A stretch of 52,720 bases of DNA, taken from the NCBI RefSeq assembly GCF_023051105.1, contig NZ_JALKIL010000032.1, forward strand, positions 1 to 52,720, read 5' to 3'. The DNA is from Anaerobiospirillum sp. NML120449. Its GTDB lineage: Bacteria; Pseudomonadota; Gammaproteobacteria; Enterobacterales; Succinivibrionaceae. Every line of letters begins with the position of its first letter. The first letter of the stretch is position 1. The notes beneath the pieces are model-generated. The model saw only the letters and a program-made list of their open reading frames with translations, was not told where the DNA came from and ran no database searches. Of this stretch, positions 35,862 to 45,389 are shown piece after piece. Position numbers and translations under genes: made by a program.

Positions 35862-37229
35862 AGTTGCCTCGTTAATATAATTACTACAATCTGATCAGTT
35901 ACCCAGCCTGCCTGTGTGCCCGTCCTGATTATGGGCACGAACTCTGCGGCATACATCTGCTGTGGCCAGCAGCGGCCAGCATGGCCGCCTGCCCTGTAGA
36001 CAGCTGCCGGTCTGCAGGCTGCTTGCCAGCCCAGGGCATTCCCAATGGTCAGTCCCTGGCTGCGCCATAAAAACAGCTATGGCCCCTGCCTGATCAAAAA
36101 ATGCCACCCATGTGGCGATGCCTGTCTGATCGCGACATCTGCACCTTGCACATGTCGGTCATGCCCTCACATATTTATCACAATTAAGCTCCATGGGCAG
36201 TTGCCCCTGGGCTTTTTGATGCTGCTGACAGTGAAGAGCAAGCGCAGAGATCAACGGTTTGTTTCCCGGAATCTTTGCGCCTGATTTGTAAAAATTAGAG
36301 CTTTGCAGGCAAAAACAGGGCACAAACTACAGTCAGTGCCCCAATTTGTCAAATCCCGCAGCCCATTATGATGGCATTTATCACAGTACCAAAGGCCACC
36401 AGTCACTGCTCAGCCCGCTCCTTGCTGTAAGTCACCTTTCCCCACAACACCACGCCTTACATCGCACCGGTCCCTCATTTCCTCATTGCAATGCCAGCCC
36501 CACAAATGCAGAGCCAGCCCCATAAATATGTAAAAGTCCATTCTGCGTGTCCCTGCCTCTTTAGCCCAGCAAATAGTGACTTCAACTGAGGTCCTGCTGC
36601 GTACGCAACTACATATTGAAACTGAAGAGCTTGCTGCGGCCGGGAGTACATACCGCCAAAGCGGAGGACGGCATGGGCGGGCCCCTACCCGCCTGACAAA
36701 TGAAAAATCCCAAAGTCAGGCCTGAATTAGAGTACAATTCTCTATTTATGCTTAAGCGGGTCGGCCAATGCCAATGCAGCCGATCTGAAACCGAGCTCAT
36801 CCCCGGGCGAACCTCAACAGTAAAGTTATGGACGCCACCAGTAAAGCCTGACCTTGCAGGCATACCAGGACATGCCAAAGTGTGAACTGCCTGATGACAG
36901 ATCGTAAAGCAGCGCCAGCGCTGAGCACAGAGCTGCTGTGAGCTGCCAGATGACGTCATCGCCACTCAGCCGGGCACAATTTGGCATGGCCTGAGAACAG
37001 CAACGCTGCCAGCAGGACTGACAGATACCATCATGCGGCAAGGGCTTCATTTGCCTTGCCATCAAGGGCGCGCCCAGAGGGCGGGCCTGGGGGCATCGCC
37101 CTCCGGGCATAGCCAGATGGGGGTATGCAGTCGCAGCCGTCAGAGACATGCTGTTCTGAGGCAGGGGCCGGGGACTGAGCCAGGGTGCTTTCTGTTTCAC
37201 AGCCTAAAGGAATCTTAGAGAAATCTACT
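35862..37229. other. Divergent intergenic region, mltG and valS
   Basis: A 1.37-kb gap with no supported gene. It holds a 20-bp near-duplicate GCCAGCCCCACAAATGCAGA (36493-36512, 36513-36530), a GGCGGG/CCCGCC hairpin (about 36676-36693), a promoter-like TACAAT near 36731 and GC-rich hairpins at 37065-37110. None could be identified as a known structured RNA. Confidence 0.4.
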
Positions 37230-40097
37230 ATGGAAATGGATAAGACCTACCAACCGGAAAATTTTGAAAGCAAAATTTACCAGAACTGGGAAGAAAAGGG
37301 CCTGTTCAAGCCAAATGGCGACAGCTCCCGACCATCATTCTCCATCGCCCTGCCTCCTCCAAATGTGACAGGCTCTCTGCACATGGGTCACGCTTTCCAG
37401 CAGACCATTATGGATGCCTTAATCCGTTACCACCGCATGAAGGGTGACAACACCCTGTGGCAGTGCGGTACCGACCATGCCGGTATTGCTACCCAGATGG
37501 TAGTTGAGCGCAAGATTGCTGCCGAGGAAGGCATTACCCGTCACGACCTTGGCCGTGAAGAGTTCATCAAGCGCATCTGGCAGTGGAAAGAGCAGTCTGG
37601 TGGCACCATTACCAGCCAGATGCGCCGTCTGGGTGACTCCGTAGACTGGACACGCGAGCGCTTCACCATGGACGAGGGCCTGAGTGCTGCCGTGCTTGAG
37701 GTTTTCGTACGCCTTTATGATGAGGACCTGATTTACCGTGGCAAGCGCCTTGTAAACTGGGACCCTAAGCTGCGCACCGCCATTTCCGATCTCGAAGTTG
37801 AGAACAAGGAAGTCAAGGGCTCCATGTGGTACATCCGCTACCCTCTGGCCGATGGCGTAAAGACAAAGGAAGGCAAGGACTACCTGCTGGTAGCCACCAC
37901 CCGTCCTGAGACTCTGCTTGGTGATACTGCCGTAGCCATCAATCCAAAGGACGAGCGCTTTAACGATCTGATTGGCAAGTTCCTCGAGCTGCCTCTGGTA
38001 GGCCGTCGTATTCCAGTGATCGCCGATGAACACGCCAACATGGAAACCGGTACCGGCTGCGTAAAGATCACCCCGGCCCACGACTTTAACGACTATGCCG
38101 TAGGTCGCCGTCACTCCCTGCCTATGGTCAACATCATGACCGAGGACGCCTGCATCCGTGACGCTTCCGAGGTTTACAACACCGACGGTATTGCCTCTGA
38201 CGAGACTACTGATTTCATCCCTGAGAATCTGCGCGGCCTCGAGCGTTTCAAGGCCCGTGAGGTTGTTCTTGCAGACCTTGAGAAGCTTGGTCTGCTCGAT
38301 CATATCGAGGATCACACCCTGTCTCAGCCTTTTGGTGACCGTGGTGGTGTGCCTATCGAGCCTCTGCTTACCGACCAGTGGTACGTTCGTGCCAGAATCC
38401 TGGGCAAGGAGGCTCTGGAGGCCGTAGAGGATGGTCGCATCAAGTTTGTACCTGCCCAGTACACCAACATGTACTACTCATGGATGCGTGATCTGCAGGA
38501 CTGGTGTATTTCCCGTCAGCTGTGGTGGGGTCACCGTATTCCTGCCTGGTATGACAAGGATGGCAAGGTCTATGTAGCTCGCAGCGAAGAGGAAGTACGC
38601 AGCAAGTACAGCCTCGGTGCCGATGTTGAGCTGACTCAGGATCCTGATGTTCTTGACACCTGGTTCTCCTCCGCTCTGTGGACCTTCTCCACCCTGGGCT
38701 GGCCTGATGATACCCAGGCCATGAAGATGTACCACCCTACATCTGTTCTGGTAACCGGCTTTGACATCATCTTCTTCTGGATTGCCCGCATGATCATGAT
38801 GACCATGCACTTTATCAAGAATGAAGACGGCTCATCCCAGATTCCTTTCCACACTGTTTACGTTACAGGCCTGATTCGTGACGAAGAAGGTCAGAAGATG
38901 TCCAAGTCCAAGGGCAACGTTCTTGACCCTATCGACATGATTGACGGCATCAGTGCTGATGATCTGGTAGCCAAGCGCACCGCCAACATGATGCAGCCTC
39001 AGATAGCTGAGAAGATCGCCAAGCGTACCCGCAAGCAGTTCAAGGACGGCATAGCTCCTCACGGTACCGATGCTCTGCGCTTTACCTTATGCGCCCTTGC
39101 CTCCAATGGCCGCGACATCAACTGGGACATGAAGCGCCTTGAGGGCTACCGCAACTTCTGTAACAAGCTGTGGAATGCTTCCCGCTTCGTACTGATGAAT
39201 GTAACTTCAGAAAAGCTCGCCCGTCCACAGGACAGCGATCTGTCACTTGCTGACCGCTACATTCTCTCCCGTCTGTCCAGCTGCATTGAGACCGTAGAAG
39301 GTCATATGAACAACTACCGCTTCGATCAGGTAGCTGCCACTATCTACGAGTTTATCTGGAACGAGTACTGCGACTGGTACCTTGAGTTCACCAAGGCCAC
39401 CTTAAAGGATGACAATGCCACTCAGGCTCAGAAGGACGCTACCGCCTACACCCTGGTTAACGTTCTTGAGGCCATCCTGCGTATGGCCCACCCGGTCATT
39501 CCTTTCATCACTGAGACCATCTGGCAGCAGACCGCTCCAATGCTTGATCGCATGAACGCTGACCAGACCATCATGACCGCCGCCTACCCATGTGCAGGTG
39601 ATTATGCCCGTGATGAAGAGGCTGAAAAGGCCATCAGCTGGATCCGTGACTTCATTACCTGTGTACGTAACCTCAGAGCCGAAATGAAGGCCAGCCCTGC
39701 CATGACTCTGAGCGTCATGCTTCGTGGTGCCGGTGACTTTGAGCGCTCCTGTGTGGAGAACTACTCAGCTTACCTCACCCTGCTCAGCAACATCGAAAAG
39801 CCTGTCTTTGTCGGTGACGAGACCCTGCCTCCTTGCGTATCCAAGCCTCTTGATAAGGCTGAGGTACTCATTCCTATGAAGGATCTCATCAACAAGGAAG
39901 ACGAGCTCAAGCGTCTGGGCGAAATGGCTGCCAAGCTTGAAGGCCTGATTAAGGGCGGTGAGGCCAAGCTGCAGAACGAGGCCTTTGTCTCCCGCGCTCC
40001 AGCCAACATCATTGAGGGTGCCCGCGCCCAGGTTGAGCTTAATAAGGAGCAGCTGGCCAAGATCAAGGCTCAGATGGAAGAGCTCAACCGTCTGTAA
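37230..40097 (+). CDS. valS: Valyl-tRNA synthetase
   Basis: Class Ia aminoacyl-tRNA synthetase of 955 aa charging tRNA-Val, cytosolic. The HIGH motif is HMGH (51-54, in [16 protein letters not shown]) and the KMSKS loop is intact (about 556-560, [11 protein letters not shown]). The CP1 editing domain is present ('[19 protein letters not shown]', '[19 protein letters not shown]'), as is the anticodon-binding helical domain. The C-terminal coiled-coil arm ('[42 protein letters not shown]') is also there. The start at 37230 gives the usual N-terminus [13 protein letters not shown]; an upstream in-frame ATG adds 15 unsupported residues, and Met at 37236 is an alternative. Shine-Dalgarno is weak. 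holC is not adjacent. Confidence 0.97.
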   Translation: MEMDKTYQPENFESKIYQNWEEKGLFKPNGDSSRPSFSIALPPPNVTGSLHMGHAFQQTIMDALIRYHRMKGDNTLWQCGTDHAGIATQMVVERKIAAEEGITRHDLGREEFIKRIWQWKEQSGGTITSQMRRLGDSVDWTRERFTMDEGLSAAVLEVFVRLYDEDLIYRGKRLVNWDPKLRTAISDLEVENKEVKGSMWYIRYPLADGVKTKEGKDYLLVATTRPETLLGDTAVAINPKDERFNDLIGKFLELPLVGRRIPVIADEHANMETGTGCVKITPAHDFNDYAVGRRHSLPMVNIMTEDACIRDASEVYNTDGIASDETTDFIPENLRGLERFKAREVVLADLEKLGLLDHIEDHTLSQPFGDRGGVPIEPLLTDQWYVRARILGKEALEAVEDGRIKFVPAQYTNMYYSWMRDLQDWCISRQLWWGHRIPAWYDKDGKVYVARSEEEVRSKYSLGADVELTQDPDVLDTWFSSALWTFSTLGWPDDTQAMKMYHPTSVLVTGFDIIFFWIARMIMMTMHFIKNEDGSSQIPFHTVYVTGLIRDEEGQKMSKSKGNVLDPIDMIDGISADDLVAKRTANMMQPQIAEKIAKRTRKQFKDGIAPHGTDALRFTLCALASNGRDINWDMKRLEGYRNFCNKLWNASRFVLMNVTSEKLARPQDSDLSLADRYILSRLSSCIETVEGHMNNYRFDQVAATIYEFIWNEYCDWYLEFTKATLKDDNATQAQKDATAYTLVNVLEAILRMAHPVIPFITETIWQQTAPMLDRMNADQTIMTAAYPCAGDYARDEEAEKAISWIRDFITCVRNLRAEMKASPAMTLSVMLRGAGDFERSCVENYSAYLTLLSNIEKPVFVGDETLPPCVSKPLDKAEVLIPMKDLINKEDELKRLGEMAAKLEGLIKGGEAKLQNEAFVSRAPANIIEGARAQVELNKEQLAKIKAQMEELNRL

Positions 40098-40164
40098 GCA
40101 CCCGGCTGTCACCGGTCAGCGTGAGTCCCGGCAGGCCGCGTGTGGCCTGGCGCTGAGCGCCGGG

Positions 40165-40235
40165 CTGCTCTGCCTGCCGCTGAGCGCCTGTCTGCGCTGC
40201 CTGCCGCTGAGCGCCTGTCTGCGCTGCCTGGAGCA
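40165..40235. repeat. 27-bp GC-rich tandem repeat after valS
   Basis: The unit CTGC(T/G)CTGCCTGCCGCTGA + GCGCCTGT occurs at 40165-40191, 40192-40218 and, partially, from 40219. It starts about 65 nt past the valS stop. Confidence 0.8.
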
Positions 40236-40453
40236 CCGGATAACGATGCTTACTGCAGGCAGGTGCTGCAGCGGGCACTGCAGTAGCTGCGCAAACGCTT
40301 TACTGCTGCATGCTGACATCCGTGATCTGCAGCTGTAAGCCAGGACTGTGCAGCTGCACGGTCATTAACAGGGCAGATACAGCTAACCGTTTGATCACTT
40401 TTGATACATGACCAGGTGTCCATGTAAACATGCATCACTCAGGTCACAGACAG

Positions 40454-40492
40454 AAAATGCGTCACCCTCATATGGGGGTGACGCATTTTTTT
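40454..40492 (+). terminator. Intrinsic terminator of valS
   Basis: A 14-bp stem AAAATGCGTCACCC (40454-40467) pairs with 40476-40489, followed by T7. It lies about 360 nt past valS. The A-run on the left arm makes it potentially bidirectional. Confidence 0.9.
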
Positions 40493-42028
40493 ATCTTAAA
40501 ATCTCGTGAGTACACTCCCGTGAATATCTGTCTGTTTACCAATATCAACCTGGGATAAATCCGCCACATGCGAGCAAATTTAATATGAATTTGAGGATGA
40601 GTTTTGTCTGCTGTATCAATACTCATCAATCATAAACTGTTACGTATTACACGGTCAGAAATAAGGACAACATATCGAAAAAACATGATAAAAACGTACT
40701 TTCATGTGTCGAAAAATATTGTCCTGTCATGTATCTAAATGATAGTATTGCCTCGATAATAATTCGTGCTGCCACTCTTGAGGTGTTTAGTGTGGCAGCT
40801 GTTAAAGCGATTATTTTCAGCCAGTCTCAGTGCAAGAGCTGAGTATATTATTTTGCAATGATTTACTGAGGTATTACGCTTAACATTCAGGCCGAACTCT
40901 GCCCGGCTGAGGTATGCCTCAAGGACAGGTTCTCTTTGAGAGCGTATGAATGATATGCAGAAACCTCCCCTGCTTAAAAGCCATAAGTATGGAGAGGGTC
41001 AGGACTGCCGCCTTGTACGGCCATGCTGCAACATGAGCCTTCTGCATAATGTAAACTGATATTTTCGTTTGATAAGCATAACGGCACTGCCAGCAGTCAG
41101 ATGCCGTCATATCATCAGCCATACCGCAAGCTTCCGTGCCATCATCTGCCAGGCCATCAGCAGCTATCCGGCAGCCTGCGGCAGCCCTGATGCGTGGTTC
41201 TCATCAAAATATGCACACTTAAGCCTGTTAAGGACTTATCTGATTTGAGAGCCGCAAAGTTATTATTGATATTTGTAATTTTAGTTGTATAACCGGATAT
41301 GCTCAGAACAGCACTGACAAAGCCTCTGACCCAGGCAGAGAGATACGGCAGACATGCAGCGCTATGATGCTGCATACAGACATGTCTGCACGTTCAGTTG
41401 AACTTTCGATGCGATAATGGACAAAGGTCGCCCTGCAGCCAGGCAGTCAGCTACAGTGTAGCCCCTGGCCTGGCTGCCAGACCGCCATACTGGCTTAAGT
41501 TCGACCTGCACAGCCGTTCTGAACCGGCTTCCATGCTTGTAAATCCTGAATCCCGGCCGTCACAGACGGCCCCTTAACAAACACTTATAAACAGCCACTG
41601 CGTCTGCAACAGGAGCAAAATCAAGCGCCATGCCTGCAAAGCCAGGCTATGCAAGGCAAGGCCCGGGCTCCGTCCCTGACGGGCAGACCAGGCCCTTGCC
41701 ATCCAGGCATTCAAACAAGGTCCCTGTTCTGGCCGATCACCTGGCTGCTGAATGCTCTCAACGGCAGAAAAGTCTGTACCATGCTTATAAATCTTTCCTA
41801 TTCAGAAAGCTTACCTGTACGGGAGCTCTCATACAGTCAGGCAATGGCTTCATAATCAGCTCCCTGCAGGCAACGCAGCCTGGCGCTGCGCATCTGCCCA
41901 GTCTTATCAGCAACAGACTGCCAGAGTATGCTCCACATAAACAGCCGGTCTCAACCGCAGCCCCAGGCTAATCAGGCTAAGCCGTCAACACTTCAGCCTG
42001 CCCCTTTATGTGCACCAGCCCGGAAAAG
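40493..42028. other. Intergenic, AT-rich then mixed, no supported gene
   Basis: No ORF with a ribosome site and protein-like composition. 40500-40900 is AT-rich and contains GATGAGT/ACTCATC (40596-40627), a long imperfect inverted repeat (40664-40725) and a GCTGCCAC/GTGGCAGC hairpin (40768-40799). 41000-42000 shows nothing I can name. Confidence 0.45.
40664..40725. repeat. Imperfect inverted repeat, AT-rich
   Basis: The arms AGGACAA...TCG...CATGA (40664-40688) and TCATG..TCG...TTGTCCT (40702-40725) surround a 13-nt centre. TCGAAAAA occurs in both arms in direct orientation as well. Confidence 0.5.
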
Positions 42029-42070
42029 GCAAAAGGCAGTATCGCTCTGATGAGCAATACTGCCTTTTGC
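42029..42070 (-). terminator. Terminator of the secreted-protein gene
   Basis: A 14-bp perfect stem GCAAAAGGCAGTAT/ATACTGCCTTTTGC has an inner GCTC/GAGC extension. On the minus strand it is followed by CTTTTCC. It lies about 140 nt past the stop of the gene at 42210. Confidence 0.7.
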
Positions 42071-42209
42071 TTATGGGTGGAGCTGCTGCGCGATGGAGTG
42101 CAGCAGCACAGCGCGATGCTGTGCGGTGCGATGCAGCACAGCTGCGCAGGCTTCACCGGCCGCTAATGCGCTGCCATTACCGGCCCGAATGGGGGGCCTG
42201 AAAGCGCAA

Positions 42210-42635
42210 TTAATACTGACGGATAACCAGAGACTGGCCCTCAACAATGGTGTCGGCCTGAACCTGAAAGTAACCTGCATCCATACCAGTTGCGCTGAGA
42301 TCATAGGCACTGAGCTCACCAATGGCCTCACGACCACAGACTATCTGCTGGGAGTGAACCTTGTTCAGGCGCATGTCCACGCCGTTGAGGCTGACATTTA
42401 CTCTGCGGGCAAGACCAAGAATCATCACGCCGGCCACCCCGTTTTGCACGCCCAGAATCTGCACTTTGACTACATCAGGAGAGGCATCTTTCCTGAGCTG
42501 AGCATACAGGGCACAGGGATTGGTCGGAGTCACACGCTGAGCAGTGCCGTCAGCCACAGCTGGTGAACAGACTCCAGCCACGACAAAAGCGGCGGCAGCG
42601 GCGGCTATGCACAGTGATCTGAACTTCAGGGCCAT
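42210..42635 (-). CDS. Hypothetical secreted protein
   Basis: Unrecognised protein of 141 aa. The N-terminus MALKFRSLCIAAAAAAFVVAG to SPAVA is a clear Sec signal peptide (about 29 residues, cleavage AVA before DG). The Cys in AGVC does not fit a lipobox well. The mature part (about 112 aa) has two cysteines (in NPCALYAQ and IVCGREA) that could form a disulfide. It is mostly beta in character ('VVKVQILGVQNGVAGVMILGLARRVNVSLNGVDMRLNKV', 'YFQVQADTIVEGQSLVIRQY'). The ATG at 42635 has GGAGGT 8 nt upstream, and a terminator follows, so it is probably a real gene. Likely periplasmic or secreted; no function is proposed. Confidence 0.75.
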   Translation of the reverse strand: MALKFRSLCIAAAAAAFVVAGVCSPAVADGTAQRVTPTNPCALYAQLRKDASPDVVKVQILGVQNGVAGVMILGLARRVNVSLNGVDMRLNKVHSQQIVCGREAIGELSAYDLSATGMDAGYFQVQADTIVEGQSLVIRQY

Positions 42636-42683
42636 TGAGATTACCTCCATCATTATCTGCCGCTCAGGGGCGACATTACCGTG

Positions 42684-42757
42684 TCATCAATGAAGCATCC
42701 AGTCACAAAGAAGCTTCAGGTCATCAATGAAGCATCCATTCAAAATGAAGCCTGAGG
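42684..42757. repeat. 37-bp tandem duplication
   Basis: TCATCAATGAAGCATCCA starts both units (42684 and 42721); the second halves are degenerate (GAAGC.TCAGGT / GAAGCCTGAGGT). It lies about 50-120 nt upstream of the secreted-protein gene. Confidence 0.7.
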
Positions 42758-43426
42758 TTATCAGTAAACACCGGTCATCGACGACAGTAACAGTCATGAT
42801 ATAACGTCACAATGAGTAATGCATTAGGAGTACCAGGCTTTTTTCTTTGTTATATTTTGCTCTGGAGCAAGAAACAGCAAAATGCCTTATATAGGCGCAT
42901 TTCCCCGTAACACCTCTTATATCAGTGCAAATTGCAGATAAATTCATGTTTGGCTAGAAAACCATCAGATTTTGCGCTATGTTAGAGCCACTTTCAGTAA
43001 ATTGTCCGAGCACATTAGCCCCAGACAGGGCGCTGGCCAGGAGCCGGCAATGTGCTCGCATCCTCACATGTTGATTCAGGACCTGCATTTCTTTCAGTAC
43101 CAGGCCCCTGCCCCTCCCGTACAAGTAAACCTCCCCCTTAGACACCAGTCTCTCTGCTGAGCCCCATGGTCCCAGGCGCTTTGCGCTGCCTGAACACAAA
43201 GCAGACCCGTCCCCCATGAGCCCTCCTGGCGTGCACGTGCAAATGTACCTTCCAACAGCAGCAGGCATAGTCCCCAGACCTGCCCCAACAGCAGGCCTGC
43301 CTGCTATAGCTGACCTCAGCTTAAATCCATACCCGCGACCAATCCCCAGATGCCATGTCACACATCCTGACACAGGCAGCTGACTGTCCCTGGCCTGCTG
43401 TGCCACACCTCTGCATGCAACAGGCT

Positions 43427-43494
43427 GCAGGCCGCAACCGGGCTGTAGGTCAGCATAGCTGCAGGCCGCAACCGGGCTGTAGGTCAGCATAGCT
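43427..43494. repeat. Perfect 34-bp tandem duplication
   Basis: Two identical 34-bp units (GCAGGCCGCAACCGGGCTGT + AGGTCAGCATAGCT) at 43427-43460 and 43461-43494, then GCAG of a third. The identity implies a recent duplication. Confidence 0.9.
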
Positions 43495-43650
43495 GCAGAG
43501 CAACATTGCTGCCCCTGATGTCCCACTGTTCCATCAGCCCCAGAGACCACACCTGCGCACAGCGCGGCTGCTGTGCTGTGTGCAGTCAAGGCGACTTTGT
43601 GGACTGCTGGCGGATGGCTGCACTGTGGGGCGTTATGTGCTCCTAATTTG

Positions 43651-43784
43651 AGCAAGGGCCATAGTAGTGGTCTGATTTTGGTGCAAAGAGTCAGCTAATG
43701 AGCTAAAAAGGCCCCACATAAGGGGCAACTGTCCTATATTAATAGAGCTGGATTCTCTCAGGCCCTGAGGCCTGTTTTTCTTTT
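43651..43784 (+). promoter_or_regulatory. Candidate structured leader/attenuator of metY
   Basis: A GGGCC (43656-43660) can pair with GGCCC (43710-43714), which can also pair with the following GGGGC (GCCCC-ACATAA-GGGGC). Then, 68 nt before the metY ATG, CAGGCC-CTGA-GGCCTG plus TTTTTCTTTT (43759-43784) forms a compact intrinsic terminator. No plus-strand gene upstream needs a terminator here, so premature termination in the metY leader is a reasonable reading. Part of the region (TGATTT..GCAAAG..GCTAAAAAGG) resembles the SAM-II aptamer, but stem P1 does not pair well. The class is unproven. Confidence 0.4.
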
Positions 43785-43851
43785 AGCTCTGCAAGCAGCT
43801 GTGCACAATCTTGCCGGGCAATGTGCAATTTGCGATCAAAAGGAAACGAAA

Positions 43852-45123
43852 ATGAAGTTCGCGACCAAATGTCTGCATGCAGGCTATAAGCCTGGAAACG
43901 GTGAGCCAGGCGTATTCCCTGTCTATCAGAACACCACTTATACCTATACCTCAACCGATGAAGTAGCCTCTCTTTTTGACCTCAAGTCTGCAGGCTTTTT
44001 CTACTCCCGTCTTGCCAACCCTACTGTTGATGCTGTTGAGAAGAAAATAACCGAACTTGAAGGCGGCGTAGGCGCTATCTGTACCTCCTCAGGTCAGGCC
44101 GCCTGCATGCTGGCCATCATGAATCTGTGTGTCAGCGGCGATCACCTGGTGGCCTGCTCCAATATCTATGGCGGCAGCATCAATCTGCTGGCCGTTACCC
44201 TCAAGCGCTTTGGCGTCGAGGTAACCTTTGTTGACGGGAGTCTGAGCAATGAGGAGCTTAGTAAGTACTTCCGCCCTAATACCAAAGCTGTCTTTGCCGA
44301 GACCATTGCCAATCCGTCCACCCGTATTCTTGATATCAGCCGTATAGCCGACCTTGCTCACTCAAATGGCGTACCTCTGATTGTGGACAACACCCTTGCT
44401 ACCCCTTATCTGTGCCGTCCATTTGAGTTTGGTGCTGACATTGTCATGCACTCAACCACCAAGTACATCGACGGTCACGCCCTGAGCGTAGGCGGTGTGG
44501 TTGTTGATTCGGGCAACTTTGACTGGAGCGCCCACAAGGACAAGTTCGCCGAGTTCTCTGAGCCCGATCCCTCCTACCATGGCTGTGTCTATACCGAGAG
44601 CTTTGGAAGAGCTGCTTACATAGTCAAGGCCCGTGTCCAGCTTATTCGTGACATTGGCTGTCTGCAGAGCCCGCAAAACGCGTTTTACATCAATCAGGGC
44701 CTGGAGACTCTGCCTTTACGCATGGAGCGCTACTGCGCCAATGCCCTTGAGGTGGCCCGCTTCCTGTCTGCCAATGACAAAGTCGAGTCTGTATCTTACC
44801 CAGGTCTGGCCGGCTCATCTGACTATGGCCTTGCTCAGAAGTATCTGCCAAACGGCTGCTCAGGTGTAATCGCTCTGGTGCTTAAAGGCGGCCGTGATGC
44901 CGGTGCCCGCTTTATCGACAATCTCAAGCTGGTACGCCTTGAGGTTCACGTAGCTGACATCAAGAGCAGCGTGCTGCACCCTGCCTCCTCCACCCACCGC
45001 CAGCTCACAGATGAGCAGCTCTCTGCCGCCGGCATCGAAGCTGGCATGGTGCGCCTGTCAGTAGGCCTTGAGAATGTCAGTGACATCATCGAAGACCTGC
45101 GTCAGGCCCTCGAAGCTGTCTAA
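43852..45123 (+). CDS. metY: O-acetylhomoserine sulfhydrylase (Cys/Met metabolism PLP enzyme)
   Basis: PLP-dependent enzyme of 423 aa, cytosolic, expected to make homocysteine from O-acetylhomoserine and sulfide. Cys_Met_Meta_PP family signatures: 'ATKCLHAGY.PGNGEPGVFPVYQNTTYTY', 'FYSRLANPTVDAVEKKITELEGG', 'TSSGQAACMLAIMNL', 'NIYGGSINLLAVTLKRFG', 'VDNTLATPYLCRPFEFGADIVMHSTTKYIDGH' (PLP-binding Lys about 204) and 'FGGVIAL'-type 'CSGVIALVLKGGRDAG'. The length and the 'FDWSAHKDKFAEFSEPDPSYHG' insertion favour MetY over MetB/MetC. The start at 43852 has AGGAAACG close upstream, with no support for an ORF extension upstream. A possible attenuator lies in the leader. Substrate preference cannot be fixed by sequence reading. 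Confidence 0.88.
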   Translation: MKFATKCLHAGYKPGNGEPGVFPVYQNTTYTYTSTDEVASLFDLKSAGFFYSRLANPTVDAVEKKITELEGGVGAICTSSGQAACMLAIMNLCVSGDHLVACSNIYGGSINLLAVTLKRFGVEVTFVDGSLSNEELSKYFRPNTKAVFAETIANPSTRILDISRIADLAHSNGVPLIVDNTLATPYLCRPFEFGADIVMHSTTKYIDGHALSVGGVVVDSGNFDWSAHKDKFAEFSEPDPSYHGCVYTESFGRAAYIVKARVQLIRDIGCLQSPQNAFYINQGLETLPLRMERYCANALEVARFLSANDKVESVSYPGLAGSSDYGLAQKYLPNGCSGVIALVLKGGRDAGARFIDNLKLVRLEVHVADIKSSVLHPASSTHRQLTDEQLSAAGIEAGMVRLSVGLENVSDIIEDLRQALEAV

Positions 45124-45208
45124 CCTGCCCGGGACGCCCCCAAAGGGCTGGCGGCTTGCTGGTGCATGGCTGATGCCCTGAGGGCGCTGCCATCCGGACC
45201 GGCCAAAG

Positions 45209-45250
45209 AAAAAGCAGGACTGAGAATGAACTCAGTCCTGCTTTTTTCAT
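45209..45250. terminator. Terminator between convergent metY and mpl
   Basis: AAAAAGCAGGACTGA pairs with CAGTCCTGCTTTTTT (about 45209-45223 with 45233-45247); loop about 9 nt (GAATGAACT). A-run and T-run flanks make it bidirectional. Confidence 0.85.
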
Positions 45251-45337
45251 TGTGGACAACTGAGCACCGGCTGCTGCGAGTGATACGGCTGCTGACCTTG
45301 TCAGCAGCGCAGCCAGCCGGCCAGGAGTTTCAGGGCT

Positions 45338-45389
45338 TTAGCAGCCACGGCCCTTGCGCAGACCTTTATCAGCCACGGGCCTTGCGCAG
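45338..45389. repeat. 24-bp duplication of the mpl 3' end
   Basis: TTA(G/T)CAGCCACGG + CCTTGCGCAG occurs at 45366-45389, covering the mpl stop and last codons, and again just downstream at 45338-45361 with two or three differences (28-bp period). Confidence 0.75.

Larger units (their letters stand above)
42636..43650. other. Intergenic, secreted protein and metY (divergent)
   Basis: No gene supported. It contains a 37-bp duplication (42684-42757), an AT-rich stretch (42830-43000) and a perfect 34-bp duplication (43427-43494). The long minus-strand ORF across 42954-43655 is Cys/Gly-rich and repeat-driven and was not accepted. Confidence 0.5.

Noticed and set aside
36600..36900. Possible known structured RNA (6S, RNase P, SRP) between mltG and valS
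   Set aside because: Hairpins are present but none of the conserved sequence blocks of these RNAs could be found.
37419..38315. Minus-strand ORF (298 codons) inside valS
   Set aside because: Antisense shadow of the conserved ValS catalytic and editing domains.
41630..41971. 113-codon plus-strand ORF
   Set aside because: Low-complexity Pro/Ser/Gln-rich translation of non-coding sequence, no start signal.
42954..43655. Minus-strand ORF (233 codons) upstream of metY
   Set aside because: Composition is Cys/Gly/Ala-rich, it runs through a perfect 34-bp DNA repeat, and it has no convincing start or family.
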